Positions 1 through 7,019 of a stretch of DNA of 7,394 nucleotides are shown here, in pieces (the first letter of the stretch is position 1; every line of letters starts with the position of its first letter). Below the pieces are notes generated by a model. The model worked only from the letters and a program-made list of their open reading frames with translations. It made no database searches and had not been told where the DNA came from. The position numbers were made by a program, and so were the translations under genes. The DNA comes from Candidatus Pelagibacter sp. (GTDB taxonomy: Bacteria > Pseudomonadota > Alphaproteobacteria > Pelagibacterales > Pelagibacteraceae). The stretch covers positions 1-7,394 of the forward strand of contig JAOOKL010000028.1 of NCBI GenBank assembly GCA_028408025.1, read 5' to 3'.

Positions 1-194
1 CAAATTTTTATTCCAGATAAATCAGGTAACATCCAATCTAACAAAACAAGGTCTGGTTTTTTTTCTTTTATACTCGAGAGAGCTTCTTCTCCATTGGAGC
101 TAGAGGATACTTTATATCCTTCCTTTTGGAGATTATAAGTAAGAAGTGTTAAAATTGGCTTTTCATCTTCTACAACAAAAATATGGGCGCTCAT
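1..194 (-). CDS. phoB: PhoB phosphate response regulator, N-terminal part (cut by window edge)
   Basis: This is the receiver domain of an OmpR/PhoB-family response regulator, which when phosphorylated activates phosphate-starvation genes. I translated 64 residues from the ATG at 194-192. They include the acidic cluster VVEDE (E9, D10), the PhoB-like YNL stretch near residue 20, and the strand LVLLDWMLPDLSG with D53 as the phospho-acceptor. The DWMLP wording is typical of PhoB rather than other OmpR-family members. The DNA-binding half lies off the left edge. The start overlaps the phoU stop by one base (TAATG), with only a weak AGAAAG upstream, so coupled translation is likely. The phoB identity also rests on its place at the end of the pst-phoU operon. 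No phoR partner is visible here. Confidence 0.9.
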   Translation of the reverse strand, partial: MSAHIFVVEDEKPILTLLTYNLQKEGYKVSSSSNGEEALSSIKEKKPDLVLLDWMLPDLSGIKI

Positions 195-889
195 TAACTT
201 TCTACAGGTTTACCTTTTGGTCTTGCTCCCTCAAGATATTCGCCTTCAATTAAATAATAAAGAGACTCGGCAATATTAGTTATATGGTCTCCAGCTCTTT
301 CTATATTTTTTGTTACAAATAATAAATGTGTTGCCATTTCTAAATTTTTTTTGTCTTTTTGTAAATAAGTTGCAACTTCATTCATAGCTAAATTAGTCAA
401 ATCATCTACTTGTTCATCTTTTTTCCAAATTTCAATTGCCTTATCTTTTGATCTATTTAGATAAGCATCTAGAGCATCTTTTAATTGTTTTTGTACTAAA
501 TCTCCCAACCTTCTAAGGCTTCCTATAAGTTCATTAGGTAAATCTACTGGTAGCGGTTTGACTTTTTTAGCAACACTTTTCGCTAGGTCTCCAATTCTTT
601 CTAAATCATGTGAAATTTTCATCGTTGAAATAGTAATTCTTAAATCAACTGCCATTGGAGCTCTTTTCACTAAAACAGTTGTGATTTGATTATCAATAGT
701 GGATCTTAATTCATTTATTTTTCCGTCATTTTTTACAATCTTGTCTACTGATTCTTTATCAACTTTAATAACGGCTGCCATCGCATCTGCCATCTGATTT
801 TCTGTAAGACTTCCCATCATTACAAGATTATCATTTAGGCTTTGCATCTCCTCTTCGTATGATTTTACTGTATGGCCTGTTCCAGACAT
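194..889 (-). CDS. phoU: PhoU, phosphate signalling and transport regulator
   Basis: PhoU is a cytoplasmic helical protein that connects the Pst transporter with the PhoR/PhoB system and restrains phosphate uptake or Pho signalling when phosphate is plentiful. The 231-residue length is normal for the family. The two repeated three-helix units each carry the metal-binding signature: DLERIGD at residues 95-101 and NIERAGDHITN at 195-205. The N-terminus (YEEEMQSLNDNLVMMG) is family-like. The ATG directly abuts the pstB stop (TAA-ATG). A good Shine-Dalgarno sequence, AGGGAGA at 899-905 within the end of pstB, fixes the start with nine bases of spacing. It sits between pstB and phoB as in many Pho operons. 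Confidence 0.96.
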   Translation of the reverse strand: MSGTGHTVKSYEEEMQSLNDNLVMMGSLTENQMADAMAAVIKVDKESVDKIVKNDGKINELRSTIDNQITTVLVKRAPMAVDLRITISTMKISHDLERIGDLAKSVAKKVKPLPVDLPNELIGSLRRLGDLVQKQLKDALDAYLNRSKDKAIEIWKKDEQVDDLTNLAMNEVATYLQKDKKNLEMATHLLFVTKNIERAGDHITNIAESLYYLIEGEYLEGARPKGKPVES

Positions 890-1663
890 TTATCCAAATC
901 TCCCTGTAATATAATCTTGCGTCATTTTATTAGCCGGATTTTTAAATATTTTATCCGTTGAATCTACTTCTATTATTTTTCCAAGATGAAAAAAACCTGT
1001 TTTTTGTGAAACTCTTACTGCTTGTGCCATTGAGTGCGTAACAATTACAATTGTGTAGCTTTTTTTTAAATCATCTATTAATTCCTCTATTTTCGCGGTA
1101 GCGATTGGATCTAAAGCAGAGCAAGGTTCATCCATTAAAATTACTTCTGGATTAACCGATAGTGCTCGAGCAATACAAAGTCTTTGTTGTTGCCCCCCTG
1201 ACAAACTTGTGCCAGGCTCATTTAATCTATCTTTTACTTCATCCCAAAGAGCTGCTTTTTTTAAACTTGTCTCAACTATGTTATCCATTTGATCTTTGTT
1301 CTCAGCAGCGCCATGTATAATTGGGCCATAAGCAATATTATCATAAATACTTTTTGGAAAAGGATTTGGCTTTTGAAACACCATTCCCACTTTTTCTCTA
1401 AGTGTAACTACATCAACATTTTTTTCATTAATTTCAGCTCCGTCTATTTCAACAGACCCTTCTACTTTACAAATATCAATTACATCGTTCATTCTATTAA
1501 TGCATCTTATAAATGTAGACTTACCACATCCTGATGGACCAATTAATGCTGTTACTTCCTTTTGATTAATATCTAAATTAATATCGAATAAAGCTTGTTT
1601 TTTTCCGTAATAAACATTTAAGTTTTTTGCTTTTATTTTTATTTTTGAATTATTTAATTCCAT
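890..1663 (-). CDS. pstB: PstB, phosphate ABC transporter ATPase
   Basis: This is the ATP-hydrolysing subunit of the high-affinity phosphate importer PstSCAB, bound to the inner face of the membrane. All ABC ATPase motifs are intact: Walker [10 protein letters not shown] at residues 42-50, Q-loop Q97 in the typical PstB context FQKPNPFP, signature LSGGQQQR at 154-161, Walker B VILMDE at 174-179 with catalytic E179, D-loop SALD at 182-185, and switch H210. The 257-residue length is normal. The ATG at 1663 lies inside the end of pstA, a 10-base overlap. The upstream bases are an A-run without a clear ribosome site, so coupling to pstA translation is plausible. Confidence 0.97.
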   Translation of the reverse strand: MELNNSKIKIKAKNLNVYYGKKQALFDINLDINQKEVTALIGPSGCGKSTFIRCINRMNDVIDICKVEGSVEIDGAEINEKNVDVVTLREKVGMVFQKPNPFPKSIYDNIAYGPIIHGAAENKDQMDNIVETSLKKAALWDEVKDRLNEPGTSLSGGQQQRLCIARALSVNPEVILMDEPCSALDPIATAKIEELIDDLKKSYTIVIVTHSMAQAVRVSQKTGFFHLGKIIEVDSTDKIFKNPANKMTQDYITGRFG

Positions 1664-2916
1664 TTTTTTTCGAATTTTTGTCTAAGATAAACGGCAATGA
1701 AATTCATTACAATAAGAAAGCCGAGCAACATCATAATTGTTGCCGACGTTTTTTCCACAAATCCTCTCTCAGCTTGCTCAGACCATAAGTAAACCTGTAC
1801 TGGTAAAGATGCTGATGGATCAACTGGTGAACTTGGAATATCAACTACAAAAGCGACCATCCCAATAAGAATTAAAGGAGCGGTTTCTCCTAAAGCTTGA
1901 GCTAGACCAATTATTGTTCCAGATAAAGTTCCTGGCATAGCTAGTGGAACAACGTGATGAAACACCGTCTGAAATTTTGAAGCTCCAACTGATAATGCTG
2001 CTTCTCTTATCGAGGGTGGAACTGCTTTTAATGATGCTCTGCATGGAATTATTATTCTCGGTAAAGTCATTAGAGATAATGTAATTCCTGCAACTAATGG
2101 GGTAGACCTAGGAAATTCCATTACACTTAATAATATTCCTAAACCTAAAAGACCGTAAACTATTGATGGTACTGCTGCTAAATTATTAATATTAATTTCT
2201 ATAAAGTCGGTTATTTTATTTTTTGGAGCAAACTCTTCCAGATAAATTGAAGCCATTATAGCTATTGGGAAAGACAAGATTAAACAAATTATAATTGTAA
2301 AGAATGATCCCATTAAAGAACCGCCAATACCAGCTAACTCAGGATCTCTAGAATCTCCTTTGGTAAAAAGATAATTATTAAACTTTTTATCAATTTTTTC
2401 TTTTTCAATTAAATTGTCATAAATATTTAATTGATAATTGCTAACTCGTCTTCTGTCCTCTGGTAAATCTCTAGGAAAATTTCCTTTATTCAGCTGATCA
2501 ATATCATCGGATGCTGTGATTTTAACTGGAACAATTTGATCAATTTTATTCGGATTTTTAATTAAAAAATCTTTAATCTCAAATTCGTAATCAGGGCTAA
2601 ATAATCTTAAAATTTGTCTTTCCTCTTTAGAATCTTTTGCAGGATATATTTTCAAAAGACTTTCTACAGCTAAATCATAGAAATCTGCATCTTTAAGAGA
2701 ATTTTGATTAATTGGACCCTCTAATTCTAGAAGAGAGGAGTCGTAATTTACTGCCACTTCTATCATTGTTCTACTGAAAGCTGAACTTCCCTTAGAAAAA
2801 ATATTTTGTACAAGAATTAATACAAAGATAACTGCTAAACTGACAGAGATTAAGCCGTACATCTTAAATCTTTTTTCTGCTCTATATCTTTTTTTTAACC
2901 TTTGTTCTTTAGTCAT
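1654..2916 (-). CDS. pstA: PstA, phosphate ABC transporter permease (with N-terminal extension)
   Basis: This is one of the two membrane subunits of the PstSCAB phosphate importer. I chose the ATG at 2916, giving 420 residues, because AGAGAA stands just upstream and the overlap with pstC is then only 8 bases. A TTG at 2940 would add eight residues. A first membrane segment lies near residues 20-40 and is followed by a soluble stretch of about 155 residues. This long N-terminal region is seen in alphaproteobacterial PstA proteins (the DUF3333-type extension, from memory). The C-terminal half is the usual permease domain with several membrane helices. It includes the EAA loop ([13 protein letters not shown], then the LAMPG turn) at about residues 304-329, which contacts PstB, and the following QALGETAPL motif. 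Confidence 0.95.
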   Translation of the reverse strand: MTKEQRLKKRYRAEKRFKMYGLISVSLAVIFVLILVQNIFSKGSSAFSRTMIEVAVNYDSSLLELEGPINQNSLKDADFYDLAVESLLKIYPAKDSKEERQILRLFSPDYEFEIKDFLIKNPNKIDQIVPVKITASDDIDQLNKGNFPRDLPEDRRRVSNYQLNIYDNLIEKEKIDKKFNNYLFTKGDSRDPELAGIGGSLMGSFFTIIICLILSFPIAIMASIYLEEFAPKNKITDFIEININNLAAVPSIVYGLLGLGILLSVMEFPRSTPLVAGITLSLMTLPRIIIPCRASLKAVPPSIREAALSVGASKFQTVFHHVVPLAMPGTLSGTIIGLAQALGETAPLILIGMVAFVVDIPSSPVDPSASLPVQVYLWSEQAERGFVEKTSATIMMLLGFLIVMNFIAVYLRQKFEKKWN

Positions 2917-4288
2917 ATTTTTCTCTGTATTTTTTAACAACTCTCAGAGCGATATAATTTAAAATTAATGTTGCGATAAATAATGTTAATCCTAATGCGA
3001 ATGCAGCTTGTGTTTTAGGGCTGTCAAATTCTTGGTCTCCCACCAATATCATAACAATTTGAGTTGTGATGGTTGTAGTGGACTCAAGAGGATTTATAGT
3101 CAGGTTTGCAGCTAAACCTGCAGCCATCACTACAATCATAGTTTCTCCAATAGCTCTTGAGACCGCTAAAAGAATAGATCCAATTATTCCCGGTAGAGCT
3201 GCTGGTATTACAACTTTTTTTATTGTTTCGGATTTGGTAGCGCCTACTGCGTAAGAGCCCTCTCTTAAGGATTGTGGAACTGAATTTATTACATCATCAG
3301 ATAAAGAAGATATGTAAGGAATAATCATAACTCCCATAATCAATCCAGCTGCTAGTGCACTTTCTGATGAAACAGTGAGACCCAAACTCTCACCAAGGGT
3401 TCTAAAGAAAGGCCCAACAGTTAAAGCAGCAAAAAAACCGTAAACCACAGTTGGTATACCAGCTAAGATTTCAATAATTGGTTTGGAATATTTTCTAACT
3501 TTCGTTGAAGCGTATTCAGCTAAATATATTCCAGAAAATAAACCTATTGGAACAGCCACACACATTGCAATTAAGGCGATGAATGCGGTACCTGCAAATA
3601 AAGGCACAGAACCAAAAGCATCTTGAAGCTCTAAAAGTTCTTCAGGAGTAATAGCAGATGCATCCCTTACGAAAGCACGTTGAGGACTCCAAGAGGTACC
3701 AAATATAAATTCGAATATGTTTATCGTAGAAAAAAACTTTAGGCTTTCAAATAACAGAGATACAATTATCCCTACTGTTGTCAAAATTGCTACTAAAGAA
3801 GAGGTAAATAATAAAACTTTTAGTATTATCTCAACATCATCTCTGGCTTTATTGTTATTTTGAATTTTTCTGTATGCAAAAGTTAGAGAGCCAATTAACG
3901 CAGCAGCTATAATTACAATTTTTGAATTTTGAGCAATAATATTAATTGAAGAGTACTTTATTGAAGCTGCTTTAATTTCATTTGTGATCTCACCTGAAAA
4001 ATTTCCATTAAAAAATGATAATGTTTGCTCATAAAATAAGTCTTTAGACTCAATTTGAGGAAAATTATTAAGTATCAAGACTTTGATTATTGTAGGTTCA
4101 AACAGTGACCAACATCCAAAAATAATTAATGCCGGTAAGCCACACCATAGAGATAAATAATAACCGTAATAAGCGGGAAGCGCTTTTAGTTTAATATTTT
4201 GAGTAACTAACTTACGAGCTTCAGATCTACCGAAAAAATAACTTGAAAGGCAGAGAATTAAAATTACTCCCGCAATTAAAGAATTCAT
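2909..4288 (-). CDS. pstC: PstC, phosphate ABC transporter permease
   Basis: This is the partner permease of PstA in the inner membrane. The 459 residues exceed the roughly 300-320 of enterobacterial PstC because of an N-terminal region with hydrophobic segments near residues 1-20, 43-62 and 122-138. Comparable extended PstC forms occur in alphaproteobacteria. The permease core starts around residue 225 (GSVPLFAGTAFIALIA). It contains AGIPTVVYGFF at 276-286, the EAA loop REGSYAVGATKSETIKKVV at 342-360 ending in LPG, and AIGETM at 379-384. The ATG at 4288 has only a weak AAAG upstream. The gene is separated from pstS by 110 bases containing a terminator hairpin, and it overlaps pstA downstream. 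Confidence 0.95.
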   Translation of the reverse strand: MNSLIAGVILILCLSSYFFGRSEARKLVTQNIKLKALPAYYGYYLSLWCGLPALIIFGCWSLFEPTIIKVLILNNFPQIESKDLFYEQTLSFFNGNFSGEITNEIKAASIKYSSINIIAQNSKIVIIAAALIGSLTFAYRKIQNNNKARDDVEIILKVLLFTSSLVAILTTVGIIVSLLFESLKFFSTINIFEFIFGTSWSPQRAFVRDASAITPEELLELQDAFGSVPLFAGTAFIALIAMCVAVPIGLFSGIYLAEYASTKVRKYSKPIIEILAGIPTVVYGFFAALTVGPFFRTLGESLGLTVSSESALAAGLIMGVMIIPYISSLSDDVINSVPQSLREGSYAVGATKSETIKKVVIPAALPGIIGSILLAVSRAIGETMIVVMAAGLAANLTINPLESTTTITTQIVMILVGDQEFDSPKTQAAFALGLTLFIATLILNYIALRVVKKYREKYD

Positions 4289-4306
4289 GATCTTTATGTA
4301 GATGAG

Positions 4307-4328
4307 TAATGTTACAGATTTGTTAAAT
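4307..4328 (-). promoter_or_regulatory. Possible degenerate Pho-box-like direct repeat upstream of pstC
   Basis: Read on the minus strand, two adjacent 11-base units (ATTTAACAAAT, then CTGTAACATTA) share TAACA and one further T in register. The second unit begins CTGTAAC, matching five of seven bases of the enterobacterial Pho-box half-site CTGTCAT; the first unit matches only three. The 11-base periodicity and the position between the terminator and pstC would suit a second PhoB-controlled promoter. In DNA this AT-rich the match could easily be chance. Confidence 0.2.
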
Positions 4329-4350
4329 ATTTAAACTTTAAATTGAGAAT

Positions 4351-4382
4351 AAAAAAAAAGGCCGAATAATCGGCCTTTTTTT
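4351..4382 (-). terminator. Intrinsic terminator between pstS and pstC
   Basis: A six-pair GC-rich stem, GGCCGA with TCGGCC (4360-4365 and 4370-4375), closes a four-base ATAA loop. It is flanked by nine A on the left and seven T on the right. On the minus strand this gives a hairpin followed by nine U, starting 16 bases after the pstS stop. The A/T flanks can extend the stem, and the element is nearly symmetric, so it could also act on the plus strand. Placed inside the pst operon, it probably ends most pstS transcripts and lets a minority read into pstC. Confidence 0.88.
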
Positions 4383-4398
4383 CATTAATTAACAACTG

Positions 4399-4902
4399 TT
4401 ACTTGAGGTTGATTGTAACTAAGTCTTTTGCTGCAGTTCTAGTAACTTTATATTTATCGCTAGCTAGTGGCACTAATCCAATATCAGTTAAGTAACCTCT
4501 AGATCCCATAGCCTTTTTTGAAGTGAATGCGTCTAAAAATTCTTTCAGACCAGGGACTACTCCAACATGAGCTTTCTTTGCATAAAAGAATAATGGTCTT
4601 GCTATTGGATAAGAATAATCTTGAATCCCTTCTAATGAAGGTTTTACCCCATTGATAGCCGCTGCTTTTATTTTGTCTTTGTTTGCTAAATAATAACTAT
4701 AGCCAAAGAAACCATAAGCATCAGGATTTGCTGCAAGTTTTTGTACAATTAAAGTGTCGTTTTCACCTGCTTCAACCGCGTAACCATCTTCTCTCATTTT
4801 TGCACATTCTTTTTTAGATTTATCACCAAATAAAGATTTAGCTTCTTTTGAACAACCTTTATTCATTACCAATGAATTCCAAGCATCTCTTGTTCCAGAT
4901 GT
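4399..4902 (-). CDS. pstS: PstS phosphate-binding protein, C-terminal half (5' end missing at junction)
   Basis: PstS is the periplasmic phosphate receptor of the importer. Alphaproteobacterial-type homology begins abruptly at TSGTRDAW (4902-4879), whose S-G-T corresponds to phosphate-contacting residues in the family. It continues through DAYGFFGYSYY and YPIARPLFFYAKK to the TAA at 4399, about 167 residues. Family members are roughly 340 residues, so the signal peptide and first lobe are missing. Upstream of 4902 the same frame stays open to a stop at 4968-4966, but that stretch (reading LLQSALRPLRH) is not PstS-like; it is the antisense of argD. The first in-frame start codon is a TTG at 4872, inside the conserved region, so no normal start exists. 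The reading frame is otherwise undamaged. Either a recent truncation or a chimeric join explains this. Confidence 0.85.
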   Translation of the reverse strand, partial: TSGTRDAWNSLVMNKGCSKEAKSLFGDKSKKECAKMREDGYAVEAGENDTLIVQKLAANPDAYGFFGYSYYLANKDKIKAAAINGVKPSLEGIQDYSYPIARPLFFYAKKAHVGVVPGLKEFLDAFTSKKAMGSRGYLTDIGLVPLASDKYKVTRTAAKDLVTINLK

Positions 4903-4906
4903 ATGT

Positions 4907-5488
4907 CTTAAAGGTCTTAGGGCACTTTGTAATAAGAAAAAAATTTTATTAATTTTAGATGAAGTTCAATGCGGAATTGGCAGAAGCGGTAAGTTTTTTG
5001 CTTTTGAACACGCAAAAATTAAACCAGATATTGTTCCTATAGCCAAAGGAATAGGTGGAGGATTTCCTATCGGAGCTGTATTAGTGAATAAGAAAGTGGC
5101 TTCTGGAATGAAACCAGGAACTCACGGGTCGACCTTTGGCGGAAACCCATTAGCAATGAGTGCAGGTAATGCTGTGATGGATATAATGTTTAAAAAAGGA
5201 TTTTTTAATAATGTAAAAAAAAATGGCGAATATTTCATTAAAGAACTAAATAAATTGAGAGAAAGATATCCTGGCATAATTAAAGAAGTTAGGGGAAAAG
5301 GTTTATTAGTTGGCTTATGTTTACAAAAAGAGCAAACAAATTTTATTCATCAGTTGTTTCTTAATAAACTTCTTTCTATTAGAGCCGCAGAGAATGTGGT
5401 CAGACTTCTGCCTCCTTTAAATGTTACTAAAAAGGAGATTAATCTGGCTTTAAACGTAATTAATAAAGTTTGTGAGAACTATAAATGA
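4907..5488 (+). CDS. argD: Acetylornithine aminotransferase ArgD, C-terminal half (5' end missing at junction)
   Basis: ArgD is a PLP enzyme that transaminates N-acetylglutamate semialdehyde to N-acetylornithine in arginine synthesis. Homology begins at LKGLRALCNKKK (from 4907) and runs for about 193 residues to the TGA at 5488. Visible motifs are LDEVQCGIGRSG (Asp at 4958-4960, the PLP ring contact), IAKGIGGGFPIGA (Lys at 5045-5047, the Schiff-base lysine), and HGSTFGGNPLA (Thr near the cofactor phosphate). Full proteins are about 390-400 residues, so the N-terminal half with the GTEANE-type phosphate loop is absent. No normal start exists in frame; the first is a GTG at 5084, after the catalytic lysine. 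Downstream it overlaps argF by ATGA. A related class-III aminotransferase cannot be fully excluded, but argF next door supports argD. Confidence 0.85.
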   Translation, partial: LKGLRALCNKKKILLILDEVQCGIGRSGKFFAFEHAKIKPDIVPIAKGIGGGFPIGAVLVNKKVASGMKPGTHGSTFGGNPLAMSAGNAVMDIMFKKGFFNNVKKNGEYFIKELNKLRERYPGIIKEVRGKGLLVGLCLQKEQTNFIHQLFLNKLLSIRAAENVVRLLPPLNVTKKEINLALNVINKVCENYK

Positions 5489-6411
5489 AAAATTTTATAA
5501 ATATTTCTGATTTATCTTCTGAAGAATTAAGATCAATTATTGAAGAGGCAAAATCAAGAAAATTAAAAAGAAAAAATTTAAATAAATCTTCACCTGACGA
5601 AGATAAGCCTTTTGAAGGCAAGTCAATGGCTATGATTTTTGAAAAACCATCTACCAGAACAAGAATGTCGTTTGATATTGCTGTAAAGCAACTTGGTGGA
5701 TCTTCAATTATTTTGAATCCTGAGGGTATCCATTATGGAAAAGGGGACGAAACTTTGAAAGATACCGCAAAAGTATTAACCGAATATGTTGATATAGTTA
5801 TGCTGAGAACAGCCCAACATAAAAATTTAGAGGAATTTGGAAAACACTTAGATATTCCAATTATTAATGGACTTTCTGATCAAAGTCATCCCTGCCAAAT
5901 TATTTCAGATATTCTAACCTTTGAAGAAATTAAAGGTCCTATTAAAAACAAAGTAATTTCTTGGTTGGGAGATGGAAATAACAATATGTCAAACTCCTTA
6001 ATAGAAGCAGCTGGAAAATTTGATTTTGAATTAAAAATTGGATGTCCTAACAAATATATGCCTAACAAAAATATAATGAAATGGGCTAAAAAAAATGATG
6101 TTAAACTTACCGTCACAAAAAAACCTGAGGAAGCAGTAAAAAACTCTGATTGTATTATGACTGATAAATGGGTTTCAATGAATGACAAGGTAAATAAAAA
6201 GATAAAAAAGAAAAACTTAAAACCCTATCAAGTAAATAAAAAATTAATGGCAAAAGCTAAACCTGATGCAATCTTCATGCACTGCTTACCTGTGGGAAGA
6301 GGAGAAGAAGTTACGGATGAAATTATTGATGGCAAACAATCTGTTGTCTGGACACAAGCACTGAACAGAGTTCATGCTCAAAAAAGTATTATCAATTGGT
6401 GTTTTGGTTAA
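5485..6411 (+). CDS. argF: Ornithine carbamoyltransferase
   Basis: This cytoplasmic enzyme condenses ornithine with carbamoyl phosphate to give citrulline, the sixth step of arginine synthesis. At 308 residues it has the normal family length. Carbamoyl-phosphate contacts are visible: STRTR at residues 56-60, R108 in MLRTAQH, and HPCQ at 135-138. The ornithine side carries GDGNNN at 162-167, DKWVSM at 227-232 (the SMG-type loop), and HCLPVGRGEEV at 266-276 with the catalytic Cys267. The HCLP and DxxxSM features distinguish it from aspartate carbamoyltransferase. The ATG overlaps the argD stop (ATGA), so translation is probably coupled. Its TAA overlaps the stop of the convergent cytochrome gene. 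Confidence 0.96.
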   Translation: MKNFINISDLSSEELRSIIEEAKSRKLKRKNLNKSSPDEDKPFEGKSMAMIFEKPSTRTRMSFDIAVKQLGGSSIILNPEGIHYGKGDETLKDTAKVLTEYVDIVMLRTAQHKNLEEFGKHLDIPIINGLSDQSHPCQIISDILTFEEIKGPIKNKVISWLGDGNNNMSNSLIEAAGKFDFELKIGCPNKYMPNKNIMKWAKKNDVKLTVTKKPEEAVKNSDCIMTDKWVSMNDKVNKKIKKKNLKPYQVNKKLMAKAKPDAIFMHCLPVGRGEEVTDEIIDGKQSVVWTQALNRVHAQKSIINWCFG

Positions 6412-6950
6412 GGTAAAGGTTTTGGACTGCTACTTTTAGAATTCATATACAATATTACTGAAGCTCTATCTTTTTCTTTTCTTAGACCAGCAAATGCCAT
6501 TTTTGTTCCTTTAATATAAGCTTGAGGCTTAATTAAATATGAATTCATTTCTTCAAATGACCACTGTTTCGCATAGGCGACCATAGCTTTAGAATATTTA
6601 TAATCACTTACTGAACCAGCTTTTCTACCAATTACATTCCATAAATTTGGCCCGATCATATTTTTTCCATCACTTGCTATCATATGACAAGCACTACATT
6701 TTTTGAAAACTTTTTCACCGTGTGCAAGATCTCCCATTGCAAGCAATTGAGCTATATCAACTTTCTCCAAAGTTTTTGTTTCATCTTTTTCAGTTGAAGC
6801 TACAGCTTTCTCTAAACCATCGATCTGGTAGGCTGATTGTTTTGGCTTTTCAACATAGAAAAGCATATCAGCAAATTTACCGATCCCTATTATAAGAAGC
6901 GCTGTAAGAAGCACTGCAGCTATGATTTTATTTATTTCAAAACTGTCCAT
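6408..6950 (-). CDS. Membrane-anchored class I c-type cytochrome (CycM/c552-like)
   Basis: The protein is probably an electron carrier tethered to the periplasmic face of the inner membrane, passing electrons from the bc1 complex to a terminal oxidase as CycM does in rhizobia. From the ATG at 6950 it has 180 residues: an uncleaved N-terminal membrane anchor at about residues 8-31, a linker rich in charged residues to about 70, then a cytochrome c domain. Heme attachment is CSACH (C85, C88, H89), and the likely sixth ligand is M151 in GTKMAFAG. I preferred 6950 because MDSFEINK followed directly by the anchor is how related proteins begin. An upstream ATG at 6974 would add eight residues. Neither start has a clear Shine-Dalgarno sequence. 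The gene symbol cycM is plausible but not proven. Confidence 0.88.
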   Translation of the reverse strand: MDSFEINKIIAAVLLTALLIIGIGKFADMLFYVEKPKQSAYQIDGLEKAVASTEKDETKTLEKVDIAQLLAMGDLAHGEKVFKKCSACHMIASDGKNMIGPNLWNVIGRKAGSVSDYKYSKAMVAYAKQWSFEEMNSYLIKPQAYIKGTKMAFAGLRKEKDRASVILYMNSKSSSPKPLP

Positions 6951-6986
6951 AATTTGACAAATACTAGATGACATATAACATGACTA

Positions 6987-6992
6987 AGTATA
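6987..6992 (-). promoter_or_regulatory. Candidate -10 element of the cytochrome c gene
   Basis: On the minus strand the hexamer reads TATACT, five of six matches to the sigma-70 -10 consensus. It would place transcription start near 6979, giving a leader of about 30 bases to the ATG at 6950. No convincing -35 is present; the best candidates (GTGTAA or TTGTGT) are weak. This position also supports the 6950 start, since the ATG at 6974 would be almost leaderless. Confidence 0.35.
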
Positions 6993-6999
6993 AAAAACT

Positions 7000-7005
7000 T
7001 ATAAT
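7000..7005 (+). promoter_or_regulatory. Candidate -10 element of kdsB
   Basis: A perfect TATAAT hexamer lies 36 bases before the kdsB ATG. A start near 7012 would give a leader of about 30 bases made up largely of the hairpin at 7020-7036. I see no good -35 at 16-18 bases upstream. It lies within about 15 bases of the divergent candidate -10 of the cytochrome gene, so the two promoters would overlap. Confidence 0.4.
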
Positions 7006-7019
7006 TACTTTACACAATT

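Noticed and set aside
1289..1534. Open frame of 81 codons on the plus strand opposite pstB
   Set aside because: It lies wholly antisense to intact pstB, has low-complexity Ile/Asn/Phe-rich composition and no recognisable domain; it is a shadow of the real gene.
1841..2044. 67-codon open frame on the minus strand within pstA
   Set aside because: It is an alternative frame of the conserved PstA permease core, with a Ser/Arg-rich, non-protein-like composition.
2917..2940. TTG at 2940 as the pstA start
   Set aside because: It would create a 32-base overlap with pstC, while the ATG at 2916 has AGAGAA upstream and a typical 8-base overlap. The TTG cannot be ruled out.
3066..3254. 62-codon open frame on the plus strand opposite pstC
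   Set aside because: It is antisense to the conserved EAA-loop region of PstC; the open frame is explained by codon constraints in pstC.
4289..4398. Small RNA or riboswitch in the pstS-pstC gap
   Set aside because: The only structure I can see is the terminator hairpin; the rest is unstructured AT-rich sequence with no recognised aptamer pattern.
4859..4968. A genuine hybrid gene across the pstS/argD junction
   Set aside because: The two coding parts are on opposite strands, so no single protein joins PstS and ArgD. The frames that continue past the join read antisense of the other gene and lack start codons.
5886..6188. 100-codon open frame on the minus strand opposite argF
   Set aside because: It is antisense to intact argF, without a ribosome site or a recognisable domain.
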